64,000 nucleotides of DNA, taken from Chytridium lagenaria. Taxonomy: Eukaryota; Chytridiomycota; Chytridiomycetes; Chytridiales; Chytridiaceae. The DNA lies in NCBI GenBank assembly GCA_025449115.1, contig JAHLKC010000003.1:124001-188000 (forward strand). The letters run 5' to 3'. A model generated the notes under the pieces. That model was not told the origin of the DNA. It saw only the letters and a list, made by a program, of their open reading frames with translations, and made no database searches. Positions 43,341 through 53,143 of the stretch are shown here, one piece after another. The position numbers were made by a program, and so were the translations under genes. How positions within the stretch are numbered: position 1 is the first letter of the stretch; the number at the start of each line of letters is the position of its first letter.

Positions 43341-45804
43341 ATGACGAACCCAACAGCTATCATCCCCGTCGCCATCATCGGCGTCGAAAAGGTACAAACC
43401 TCTCTCCTTCCTAACCTTCAATCCCACAACCCCTCCATCTCCCCATTGTTTGCCTGTCCGAAAAAATCATTGCTCCGGTTTCATTACTCAACACCCCCAT
43501 CTTTGTTTTCCATTCCCCCCCCCATCCAGATCCGGGCGTTGCCGCTGCTTGAAGAGATTATAGCAACCCGAGATGTGTTGAAGAAGGAGAAGAATGCGCA
43601 TGTTGGGGTCACCGTTATTTGTGATTCGACGGGTGGCATCTTTGTGGTAAGGACGGGGCCTCCCTTGTGGAGACATGTTGTTGGGGCTAAACCTTTTTAA
43701 TGTCCGCAGAACAAGGCACCAGAGGAGGAAGGGGATGGGATATATGTAAGTTGATTTTGTCTTGGTTGAATGCGATAATAGTTAAGAATTGGGATAACGA
43801 GCTAACCACACACACAACAAATCCGTTTTCTTCAACAGGAGAACGTCTTGGACTATGTCATCAACATCAAGAAATACGGTAAAACCCACTCCACGGTTTT
43901 CTAATCACGTCCTAACGTATAACTTTTATATTAGACGAAAATCTGGAACCCCTTCCCAATGTTGAAAAGGATGACCAATATACGACTTTTATTAAAATGC
44001 TGAGTGGTGCTGGAACCGTTATTGTGGACGCTGCACCCAAGTCGGATGAACCGAGGATGTTGAAGGCGTTACGGGTCGCGGCTGAATTGGGGTGTTCGGT
44101 CGTGATACCGTTTGCAAGACCTGCTGCGTACAAGTATGTTGTGCGATGGTTTTTTTTTTTTTTTTGTTATTCCTTGCGTTGCTTTTTGATGAGGATTGCG
44201 TGTTTGAGGGAGAGCTGCATTAATTAGGGGTTTTATTTTTGCGGATAGGGCGGAATGCAAGAAACTCTTTGGTGATGCTCGACTCATGACGTTTCAGAAA
44301 CCCCCACCTCCTCGTAAACTCCTTTTTTCTCTTGTTGACTCGTTCCTCCAAAACCCTACTCGTTTGGATCCCATCCCATCGCATTACCGCGAAGAAGCCA
44401 TGCAATTGGCGTATCCTGAAGGCTACCCACCTGCCTCAGAGGCCGACCATGAACACGGACCAGACTGTCATCACGACCATGATCATGGACACAGTCACGA
44501 TCACGATCATGGACACGGACACGATCATGGGCATTCTCATGGACACGACCATGACCACGGTCATGGCCATAGTCACGGTCACGATCACGGTGCGTGCGGT
44601 CATGATCATAGCCATGATCATGGGCATAGTCATTCCAAGAAAAAGGCGGGACATTCTCATGGTGGACCTAACCACCATCATCATGCGGATGGGACGTGTT
44701 GTGAGCATGATCATGGAGAGGAGACGGAGGAGGAGAGGTTGGCGAATGAGGCGAGGAATAAGGAGGCTTTTGATAAGCTTGTGGTGGGTGGTTGTGTTTT
44801 ATGGCTATCTGTGTTGGTGATTATCGTATTCATGCTTTTTTTATATAGAACCTTATGCAATTGGTACACCGCGCACCAAAGTCCGCAATCGATGCTGTCA
44901 AGAAGGGAAGGTAAAGGCCATTCCTCTCATTCCTCGTCATTAGAAAATATCAGGAAAAAATATATGAAATACTAAGATCTCTTTTATATTGATAGCCCCA
45001 CTTTCTCGAACGCTCTCGCTAGTCTCTGCGCGGCCCCAATCTCCGAGCTCCCACCTACCCTCCAAACCCTCCCTGACGGCACCCCCATCCCTCTCGACGA
45101 CCCCTCCATCTCCTCGACCGCCTTTGCCCGCTACTTTGCCTCTCTCAACGCCATCCCCGATCTCCTCACCTCTCTCCGCACCATGATCTCCAACAATGGC
45201 GGTGGCACCGTCCGGGTTGACGGGATGCCCAACCCCATCCCTAAGCTTGTCGTCCCGCTCTGCAGCATCCACGCCATCCTCTCCCATTTGGGGGCGAGCG
45301 ATGAAGGCGTGAATTTTTTGAACGGGTTTATTGAGAATGGAGGGGTGGAGATGTGGAGGATGAAGGGGGATTTGGTGTTGGCGAGTGCTGGGGAAAGGTT
45401 GGGGAGGATGTGGTTGTGAAGAATGTGCCAGGGGCTGTGTTGATGAGGAGTAGGGATCCGACGGTTGTGTATTGGGCGAGGAAGATTGCGGAGACGGTGG
45501 AGGAGGCTGGGGAGTGGAAGGTGTTGTGTGATGGGTGTGGGAAGAGAGAGACAAAGACGGATGAGTGGAAAAAATGCGCAAAGTGCAGGTAAGAGTTTGT
45601 TTGTTTTTTTTTCGTTTCTTGTTTTAATGGTATTGTTTTGTGTTTTATTTGAACACTTGTTCGTTGTGCGGGTGGGACTTTATTCTAAGATCGCGGTTTT
45701 TTTGTTTTTTTTGGTCATGCAGCTTCAACGCTTACTGCAGCAAAGAATGTCAAGTTAAAGACTGGAAGGAGCAACACAAGTCTGCGTGCATGAAGCTTAA
45801 ATGA
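43341..45804 (+). CDS. Histidine-rich MYND-finger protein
   Basis: Exons read [91 protein letters not shown] and [20 protein letters not shown] run of about 95 residues (about 44440-44725) follows with more than 30 histidines in HDHGHSH-type repeats, plus Cys pairs. A further domain ([40 protein letters not shown]) precedes a C-terminal MYND finger split by an intron, [14 protein letters not shown] then [20 protein letters not shown], ending TGA 45802-45804. His-rich runs of this kind bind Zn or Ni in metal chaperones and ZIP/CDF transporters, but here there is no membrane helix. The apparent helix near 44780-44850 is an intron. I do not recognise the family. A metal-buffering or metal-sensing role is inference. 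One frame change is needed near 45415. Confidence 0.82.
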
Positions 45805-46141
45805 GACTTTTTTGTTTCCACATGGGCTTAGGTTCTCGTTTTCCTTTTTTTTAAAAAGTATGTTTATTATATTGGATTAAACTATGTTGTTTCATTTACT
45901 TTAAATATTAAGAAGACGATACGCATACACATCTTATTGAGCCGAATTTTTAAAGCGGTTTTTAATAATGAAGTTAATTTCTGTGTCTTGATATCGAAAC
46001 CTCCATAGTTCTTGAACACGAAAATAGATAAATAAAATATACACGCAAAATCATCGTATATTATTTTGGGAGACAGCAGATATGTTGTAAAATATATTAA
46101 TAAGTCAACCAGCACACGACATTTACAATTCACTTCCCATC
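45805..46141. other. Convergent intergenic region
   Basis: AT-rich spacer of 337 bases between the 3' ends of the His-rich MYND gene and PRI2. No gene is visible. Confidence 0.55.
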
Positions 46142-47824
46142 TCATCGGTCAACATCCATGGGATCATCCATATCCATCCCACCACTCCGACCAGCCCCAC
46201 CCCTCCCTCCCCTCTTGTCTCTATTATGCTGGCCCCTATAGCTTAAATCAAACCACTGGTTCGGGTGTTCAATTGTATCCATCAAGCTCCCATCACTGGT
46301 AAAGATAGGCGCAGACGTCGCAACAGGCTGCGTACTCATACTCTGCGTTGACCCCATCATAGCCGTTGAAGTCGGTGCTGATGGCGCTGAAGGTACAACT
46401 CCCTTCTTTGCTGCAGCTTCCCGAATAGAAGGCCCTCTCACAACCTCAAACATACGAGTACAAGCAACTTGATAATGCCCTTCCTTTGCAAGTCTTGCAA
46501 TCTCAGGTGCAGATGTTTCAGGAACACCCGCCTTGACAGCCATAGCTCTCAATACATCTTGCGATGCATGTCGGAACGGGCATCCATGATGATCACCAGG
46601 TCCAGGGGCATTAGACATGATGATCCGTTGACAAGAATAAGGCGCGTAATCCTTTCTCGATCCTTCACGACCGTAATTGAATCGAATGTTGTAAGCGTAT
46701 TCTTTGCTAAACTTGTCTTCACTGATCTTGGTGAATGCTTTGCGCCAGTAACTGAGGGCTTCTTCCATGGGGACGCCGATACCCTTCAGGAATAACCCTA
46801 ATTGGAGTCTCCCGAAATGTTTAAGATGTCCATCTGCACGAAGATGGTCGACGAGGTTAGACATGCAGAGCGGGAAGTGTCCGGATTTAGCCAGGGGGTC
46901 AACTTCAACGTCTGTGATGACTTCGTTGGGGTTGTTGGGGTCAAACGAGACGTTGTATTCCCTTGCAGCGCATTGACGGGCGATGGAGTTGAGAACGGGG
47001 ATAAGACGGTCGTCTTCGTCCATGCGTGGGATACTGCGAGCGGTCGTCTCCAAAGCGGCTTGGAGGTGCTCTTTAAACAAAGAGGTGACGACAACGGATT
47101 GTTCGGATTCCGGAACGTAGGCGTATCCTCCTGAGATAAGAACAGCACGTTTGGAGACGAGAGGAAGTACACGTTCAAAAGGAACTTTGAAGAACATTTG
47201 GTCGCTCTTATCGCCGTGGAGTGCACGGAGATCATTGTACATTGTAGAACGTTCTTCAGCGGTCATTGGGTCAAAGTCGAGGTTGTGGCGTCTCAAGAAA
47301 AGCTCTCGTTCTGCCCTTGAAGCTTCTTCAAAACGGTGCTTAAATAAAAGCGTTTCTTGACGCAGAAACCACATCCGATTGTCTTCGGTGCGGCAGAAAG
47401 CGAGTCTTAAAATGAAATGAGATATGTGGTCCTTCTTTCTCTGTCCAACTAGGAGCTCGGGAGTTGCAGAGCGAATGTGGACGTTTGACGTCAGCGGGAG
47501 GTACTTTTCCGACATTGACCTAACAATCTTGGATGTCTCTTCAGCATTTCTGCTGCGAACGGTACAGTTCTCGATGGACTTAAGAATGTGTAGACGGTCG
47601 AGGGCACAAAGCTCAAAGTCTGTGAGGGTGATCTCGTGCGGTGGTGTTGAGTACCAGTTTAGAAGCGTCGGGTATGGCTCCAGGCTTGGATGTGAATGAC
47701 GGAGGACCTCGCTCTCGCTGAGAGCAGCATTGCTTCCTGAGGACGGTGCTGTTGGCTTTCTCCCCGCAACAAACATTTTCAGTGAAGTTTGTTCGAAGAC
47801 TCGGACAACTCTTGTGAGCGTCAT
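46142..47824 (-). CDS. PRI2: DNA primase large subunit PRI2
   Basis: This regulatory subunit of primase in the Pol-alpha complex makes RNA primers for replication, using its C-terminal 4Fe-4S domain. It is a single uninterrupted frame of 560 codons from ATG 47824 to TGA 46142, about the usual length. Landmarks are YPTLLNWYSTPPHEITLTDF, DRLHILKSIE, SHFILRLAFCRTEDNRMWFL, ETLLFKHRFE and the iron-sulfur region: FPLCMSNL, GRLQLGLFLKGIG, YSCQRI, DHHGCPFRH and QVACTRMFE. All four cluster cysteines are present. The C-terminus ends in a disordered Gly/Arg/Asp-rich tail (MDMDDPMDVDR). This is the one long gene in the window with neither introns nor frame breaks, which shows that the sequence is locally accurate. 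Confidence 0.96.
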   Translation of the reverse strand: MTLTRVVRVFEQTSLKMFVAGRKPTAPSSGSNAALSESEVLRHSHPSLEPYPTLLNWYSTPPHEITLTDFELCALDRLHILKSIENCTVRSRNAEETSKIVRSMSEKYLPLTSNVHIRSATPELLVGQRKKDHISHFILRLAFCRTEDNRMWFLRQETLLFKHRFEEASRAERELFLRRHNLDFDPMTAEERSTMYNDLRALHGDKSDQMFFKVPFERVLPLVSKRAVLISGGYAYVPESEQSVVVTSLFKEHLQAALETTARSIPRMDEDDRLIPVLNSIARQCAAREYNVSFDPNNPNEVITDVEVDPLAKSGHFPLCMSNLVDHLRADGHLKHFGRLQLGLFLKGIGVPMEEALSYWRKAFTKISEDKFSKEYAYNIRFNYGREGSRKDYAPYSCQRIIMSNAPGPGDHHGCPFRHASQDVLRAMAVKAGVPETSAPEIARLAKEGHYQVACTRMFEVVRGPSIREAAAKKGVVPSAPSAPTSTAMMGSTQSMSTQPVATSAPIFTSDGSLMDTIEHPNQWFDLSYRGQHNRDKRGGRGGAGRSGGMDMDDPMDVDR

Positions 47825-48966
47825 GTCAATTCTTTGAGACGGCTAATCCTTAAGAGGCCTACCATGCATGCATCGATGGTTAGAAAGACGTGTAAACTGC
47901 TGAAAACAGCAGAGATTTTCGAGTACGATGTTCTACGTCAGCTGGGTGTAGCCTTTGTTGGCAAAGATGCGCTGAAGCACCTCGTGGATCGCAGGAAGAG
48001 CTTGATTGACAGGGTTAGAGCTTTTATTCAAATGATGAGGATATAGGAGACTTGCGTCCTTCGCCTTCCTTCTGCACAAGCTAGCATAACTATAGTTGCA
48101 GCAAATGGGAACGAGACTGGCTAAACAAGCGATAAAGTGGCAATAAAAGTACGTATTTTCAGACCTCAAGGCACGACCAAGAACGGCTTCATGTTATCCC
48201 AGCGATGTAGAACGACGACAAATTATACCCTGAATCACGAGCTTCGTAGATTGATGTTTTTTCAAGCCGACATTATGGGGAACAAGAAAAATGATTGAAC
48301 AGATGAACAGATAATCTCTGTGTTCTGGATGATTAATTACTACCAACGGCTAGTCACCGTGGATGCTGATGACGCCATCTCTTCCATACCTTCTAAAAAG
48401 ATATCACCCTGAAGCAATTTCAGGTGCCTCACAGGTGCCTCATTGTGCTGATCTTGAGCACCAGCACCCACATATCATCCTTCCTTCACAACTCTACCCC
48501 ATCAACACAACCACACTGTCCAGTTACTCTCAAGCTCCGACACTGCAAACCAACTCCACCGACACCTTCACTCAACTGTCGCCCTCCCACATCCCTCAAT
48601 CGGTCTTCGTCATATCTCTTTCGTCAGGCTGACGGGTCAATTTTTCCCTAATCATTAACTTGAGGGTTGTTTCATCTGCCATCGCCACCTTATTCCTCCA
48701 CAACTCTCCCTACTCTCCGTCGCACCCCTCTACATCCATACCCGCAACCACCTCCTCATTCCCTTTCCGTCAGCTGTCGTTCCGGCGTCCTAAACCGTCT
48801 TTAAAGATTGCTGTTATTCACGATACCCAAAAATAGCGTTCTGCTTCTGACCCTTCGTCCATCGCTTTGACTGTGCCGCAGCTGTATTGCCACCCTTCCT
48901 TTCAACGGAATACCCTATACGAAAGACTGCATGAGGAAACCTGATCCTTTCAACCCATATTACCAA
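47825..48966. other. Divergent intergenic region, PRI2/Atos-like
   Basis: About 1.1 kb. An 86-codon plus-strand frame (47789-48046) overlaps the PRI2 start in antisense and is not supported. A CT-rich tract (about 48450-48780) with a Ser/Pro-type reading precedes the Atos-like start, typical of a long 5' UTR. No RNA gene is seen. Confidence 0.5.
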
Positions 48967-50857
48967 AATGAAGACTTCAGTTGAAGGTGAGCATCATTTT
49001 GGTCAACAACGGAGGCTAACGTTCCCCTTTCAGAATCAAGTCATGAAAGTAAAGACACCTTGAACAGTCAAGGCTTGGCTGGATCCGTTAGGCCTCGTTG
49101 CTCAACTTAAGCTTGGGCTTCGGCGATCACCAAGTCATGATTCCTCCGCTGGCTTCTAAATGACAGCGATTGCCGAGCCACAACAATGGCACTGGGAACC
49201 ATGCAGGACACCGACAACGTTGCTTACGAGGTGCCCAGCTCAGCTTTTCTGAACAAGCTTCACATAGTGAAAAGCCTTCATTCGGAGAAAAAAGGTTGAG
49301 AGGCATTGTCGCTCGTGGTGGCAGTCCATTTCCAAGCCCCACACTGCAACGCCGAATAGTAGCCCTTGCGCATTTAAAGTCCCCAACAACGATCTCTTGC
49401 TGGCCAGGAAGCCGGAAGTGGAGGCTGAGGCTATCCGTTTCGGGGGTTATTCTGCAAGTGGATCCCTTATGCCCTCTTTTAATCGTTCAGAGCTTACGGA
49501 ACCTGTACGCTCAGAAAGTGAAAGTGGTCGATCTGGTTCGTCAAGTCCCGTAGCGATACCTGGAAGTCGGAATGAATTGAGTTGTGGCAAGAGTCCCATG
49601 TGTCTCCATAGACGGTCACCGCTTTCGCAGTCACCAGCATGGGTTTCATCGTCGTCGTCGATGATTGCAGATGAGGAAGATCGGGATAATGACTATATGA
49701 ATTTGGATCAAGAAGAAGAAACCGACAAGAATAGCATGTTTTCACAAATTCCCGGAGGACTTCTGATGCTAGTATGTTTTCTCTTAGTAGTCGGCTTGGA
49801 GGAGTCTCTGCCTATAGCTCTCATCACCCTCCGTCACCCTACCCGTCTCGGAATCACCACAATCTCCCACCCCCGTCTCCCTCTTCCTTTTCCGAGCAAC
49901 CTTTTGGCTCTCTTGTTGGCAGCTACGAAGAATCCATTCTAAGCGGCCGCATGTCCACTCTCCCATCTCGGCCCATCCCTTTTCTCGCAGAAATCGGTGT
50001 CATTGGATTCGGAAAGGGCGTGAAGGCAAGGTTGAAATGCCCACCACATGTCAACCTTTCCTTTCCTGCTTACTTTTACGACCTATTGGATGATGAGACG
50101 CCATCAACGCCGTATGTTGGAATGGTGGACGTTGAGGGTCTGACGGGGTTGGTTTTAAAAAAGGATGGTGGTGGGAACGGCACACCGAATTATACCCCAG
50201 TGAATCGGATGAGGAGGAAACTAGCGAGTTTAAGCGGAAATGGAAGGGAGGGTACAGGCTACCACATAAAGGGCAAATTCAAATTGTGAGTGTTTTTTTT
50301 CCCGTTTAATTTTTTTTAAAATTTTTTTTGAAAAAACAACATCTAATCTTCATTATAAAGGTGATCAAAAATCCTGCACGTACTGCTGTAAAGCTTTTTT
50401 TGATACCTTACGACTTTCAAGATATGCCTGCAAGTACCAAAACCTTCCTTCGTCAAAAACTTTTTTCAACCGGGACTACCTCAACCTCTCGTCGCAGTTC
50501 CCTATCCCACCGTGTCTCCCTTCCATCCCTCCGCGACTCCCACACAAAATCACGAAGCCACCGGCTCCGCGACGCCATCCATCTCCAATTCCGCTGTGAC
50601 GCAAAACGTCGGCTTTATTTGACCGGTAGCGTTCGTGTGGTGTTCTCACATCGTGCCCCAGACAGTGACGAGAAGGTTTCGACTGTCTGTGAAGGTCCCG
50701 AGAACCTCGGTATGTGCCTTGTGAGTCACCTTTGAGGGTGAAGAGGAGACCGGGTGTGCTGTTTGGGGGGAAAGATGGGGAGGCGGTGGGGTTCCGGTAT
50801 CCTGTAACCGCGGACACGTTTTTTGGAACTGAAGGGAAGCCGACTACGGGTCGGTAG
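48967..50857 (+). CDS. Atos (FAM214)-like protein
   Basis: ATG 48967 gives a short exon (MKTSVEE) spliced to SSHESKDTLNSQ. A disordered Ser-rich region follows (49400-49760: FGGYSASGSLMPSFNRSE, SGRSGSSSPVAIPGSRN). The conserved part begins FGSLVGSYEESILSGRMSTL, then PSRPIPFLAEIGVIGFGKGV and LKCPPHVNLSFPAYFYDL, then VIKNPARTAVKLFLIPYDF and RDMP-type QDMPASTKTFLRQK, then LRDAIHLQFRCDAKRRLYL and VRVVFSHRAPDSDEK. This is the Atos/FAM214 pattern, made of a DUF4210 block followed by a Chromosome_Seg block, known from fly Atossa and a fission-yeast meiotic segregation protein. It acts in the nucleus as a transcription-linked factor in animals. The ending FFGTEGKPTTGR, TAG 50857, follows one frame change near 50720. 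Confidence 0.76.
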
Positions 50858-51454
50858 ACTCACTTTGCATGCATTATTGAGCATATATTCATGAATAACT
50901 TATAAGAAAAGAATAAACCATTGCATTATATTAACGTTTTCTCCTTTATATGACCTATATCCATGATATTTTATGAACACGATAAAGCCAAAGCCATGTA
51001 TGGCGGGTCACGCTCATCTTGTGGTGTAGAGTAAACAGCCTTATGACATCAAAAGACTGACGCATTATGCAAGCGATTATGAAAGATCTATGAAAGTCGT
51101 CTTCATCTTGTTCCGTGATGAATTTGACGTATTCTAGCGCGGGCTTTTAAAAGCTTTGTTCAGCCTGTTTAAATGAAGAGTGAGAGGTCAACGGTACGAG
51201 GGTTATACCGCGGGATTTGACGCGTGAACATAATTTTCGATGCACGACGGATGTAATTTAAAAATCTCTCTGATAAGCAAGTAATGTTGGCTGATGTAGC
51301 GCCATGGGGTACGCTGCATACATTTGAGCTATGCGCGTTTAGGAAGTACCAAGCAAGTCAAGCATTATTTTAATGCTGGTAGAGCCCAGCTGTTAAAACA
51401 AAAGAACAAAAAAAAGCACACATTGTCTAATATATTGTTTGTTAACTCAAGTCG
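50858..51454. other. Intergenic region without a supported gene
   Basis: AT-rich 3' flank of the Atos-like gene, convergent with the LRR gene. Short frames at 51324-51635 are antisense to LRR coding and are left out. Confidence 0.5.
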
Positions 51455-52369
51455 TCACAACGAGTATTCTCCTCGAAACTTCCCTAAATTCGCCCCCATC
51501 GGTCTCTCTACAACAGGGCATTCCCTCATTACCAGCACCTCCAAGAACGGGAAGCAAATAACACCGACTGAGTCCCATGACATGCTCATAATCGCATCCT
51601 CTGATGCCCAGTCGCAATGCGAGAGATCAAGCTGAACGAGTCTGAACAAGCCCCTTGATAGGATGTCGAGAACAGCGGGACCAGATGTCGCATTGAAGCA
51701 GCCAGAAAGGTTAAGATGGGTGAGATTGTTGGAGAGACTTGTGGAGACGAGTAGACGGGCGAGGGGTGCTGCAGGGAGATCAGTGAAGGCTAAAGAGAGA
51801 GAGTGGAGATAGTGACAGCCAGATGCAAGTGGGGTGTGGTTTTAGCTCCGGCATCTTGTGTAAGCCATTGGCATAAGGTGCAGGCTCTTCAAACAGATCC
51901 TCCCATGACTCTAATGCATCAGGCGAATCTCCATCGTTAAGGTAATATCGACTTCAGTGTACTCCATTTCCTCAACGACAGCTGCATAATCTTTCAAAAT
52001 CTTCTCGCGGCACCACGTCTAGCGTTTGGCAAGAAAACTCGAAGTGTTCTTAAGATCGATTCGGGAATGCGAGAAATCGCAATAACGCAACTCGGGGTCA
52101 AAAAAGACTGTAGTTGAGATGGCTTGAGCTGCTGACATTTGAGCTCCCGGACAGTAACAGTAAGTGCCCTGCATGAAAGGATAGTTTCCTTGATGGTAGA
52201 ATTGAGATTCGAGATCATTCTACCGCTATATCTCTCCAGATTAACCGCTACCGTCTTTGCGGAAAGGAAGAGGAGAGAATGTGGTGGGCTGTGTGATATT
52301 AAGGCATGGTCTGCGAAGGTATGTTTAATGGTTATCGGCCCAAAGGAATCTAGTGATTTGAGTCATTGA
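51455..52369 (-). CDS. Leucine-rich-repeat protein (F-box/AMN1-type), fragmentary
   Basis: A continuous minus-strand frame near 51830-51455 shows LRR units: LHSLSLAFTDLPAAPLARLL, NNLTHLNLSGCF, GLFRLVQLDLSHCDWAS and FPFLEVLVMRECPVVE, ending RGEYSL. Spacing of L..L.LSxC matches cysteine-containing LRRs of F-box/AMN1 proteins, which pick substrates for SCF ubiquitin ligases. Upstream (52330-51990) a second stretch reads HSLLFLSAKTVAVNLERYS and SCRALTVTVRELKCQQLKPS, consistent with the start of the same repeat array. Between 51990 and 51840 the frame is broken. No F-box is seen. The gene could be intact with indels or a pseudogene. Confidence 0.42.
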
Positions 52370-52429
52370 GACATGCTCTATATATGCCAATAAGCAGTGA
52401 TATTACGTGTAAAATGGGATTCCTTATTC

Positions 52430-53113
52430 TCCATGCTGGCGGTGGTGGGGCCCTGTAACGGCAGGCTGCGGTCGTGTCCTCTCAATAGCAGCCCTCTGAT
52501 ACAATCCATGCGCAACGATATGGGACGGAATATCTCCAGCCAATGTTAAACCCGTAAGAGCATCCGTCAAAACCGCAGTCCCATCAAAAGCCCGATCAAC
52601 ATTAGAGGCTCTATGTCTTTCAATAAGATCTTTACCGAAGAGGTTGTATCTACAGTAGATCCGGAAATGGATGAGTGTTGTTGTAGTTCATGCTGACGGG
52701 GTCCGGTTTCTGGTAATTTGGTCTTTCTTTAAAGATGCGGCGATGGATGTCGTCTTGCGTTTGCCCATTCACTTGGAAAGGCAGGAAATCCCGAGGATGC
52801 TTTGAGTCGGCGTCAATTTCTGGATTAGTTCAATAATGGAGTCCCAAAGCGTTCCTTTCCAAGTATGACTATGAATGAGCATTCAAAGTCAAAGACTTTT
52901 AGAGACCTTGAATGATGCCAATAGCAGTGCTGAACGATCGATGCTTGATGTAGATACGGCTATAACGATGAAGCATGCGGCGTTGATGAGGTGGAGAAGC
53001 CGTGCCGTTTGAGGTGGTACACCACAGCACAGATTTGAGTCGCAAGAAAAACGCTTGCTCCAGCAAGCAGGTCTAGAAGCTTTACACCCACCCCATTCGC
53101 ATCGAGGGAACAT
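52430..53113 (-). CDS. Unrecognised broken coding stretch
   Basis: Minus-strand pieces with coding-like composition follow each other in different frames: LLHLINAACFIVIAVSTSSI (53010-52950), TWKGTLWDSIIELIQKLTPT (about 52860), VNGQTQDDIHRRIFKERPNY (about 52765) and FGKDLIERHRASNVDRAFDG leading to LTDALTGLTLAGDIPSHIVA (about 52640-52530). They may be the N-terminal part of the LRR gene or a separate small gene. No family is recognised, and the frame changes prevent a reliable model. Confidence 0.28.
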
Positions 53114-53143
53114 AGGCTAGCAACGTAGAAAGTTCAATTTACC

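Noticed and set aside
44450..44710. CRISPR-like or satellite array from the repeated CATGATCACGG-type units
   Set aside because: The periodicity comes from His/Asp/Gly codons in an open frame. There are no spacers of constant length.
44780..44975. Apparent membrane helix in the His-rich MYND gene
   Set aside because: The hydrophobic run has a GTGGTG donor and a TATAG acceptor, and the next exon ([15 protein letters not shown]) continues the soluble protein. It is an intron.
47789..48046. 86-codon plus-strand frame overlapping the PRI2 start
   Set aside because: Antisense to PRI2, with no recognisable content or splice context.
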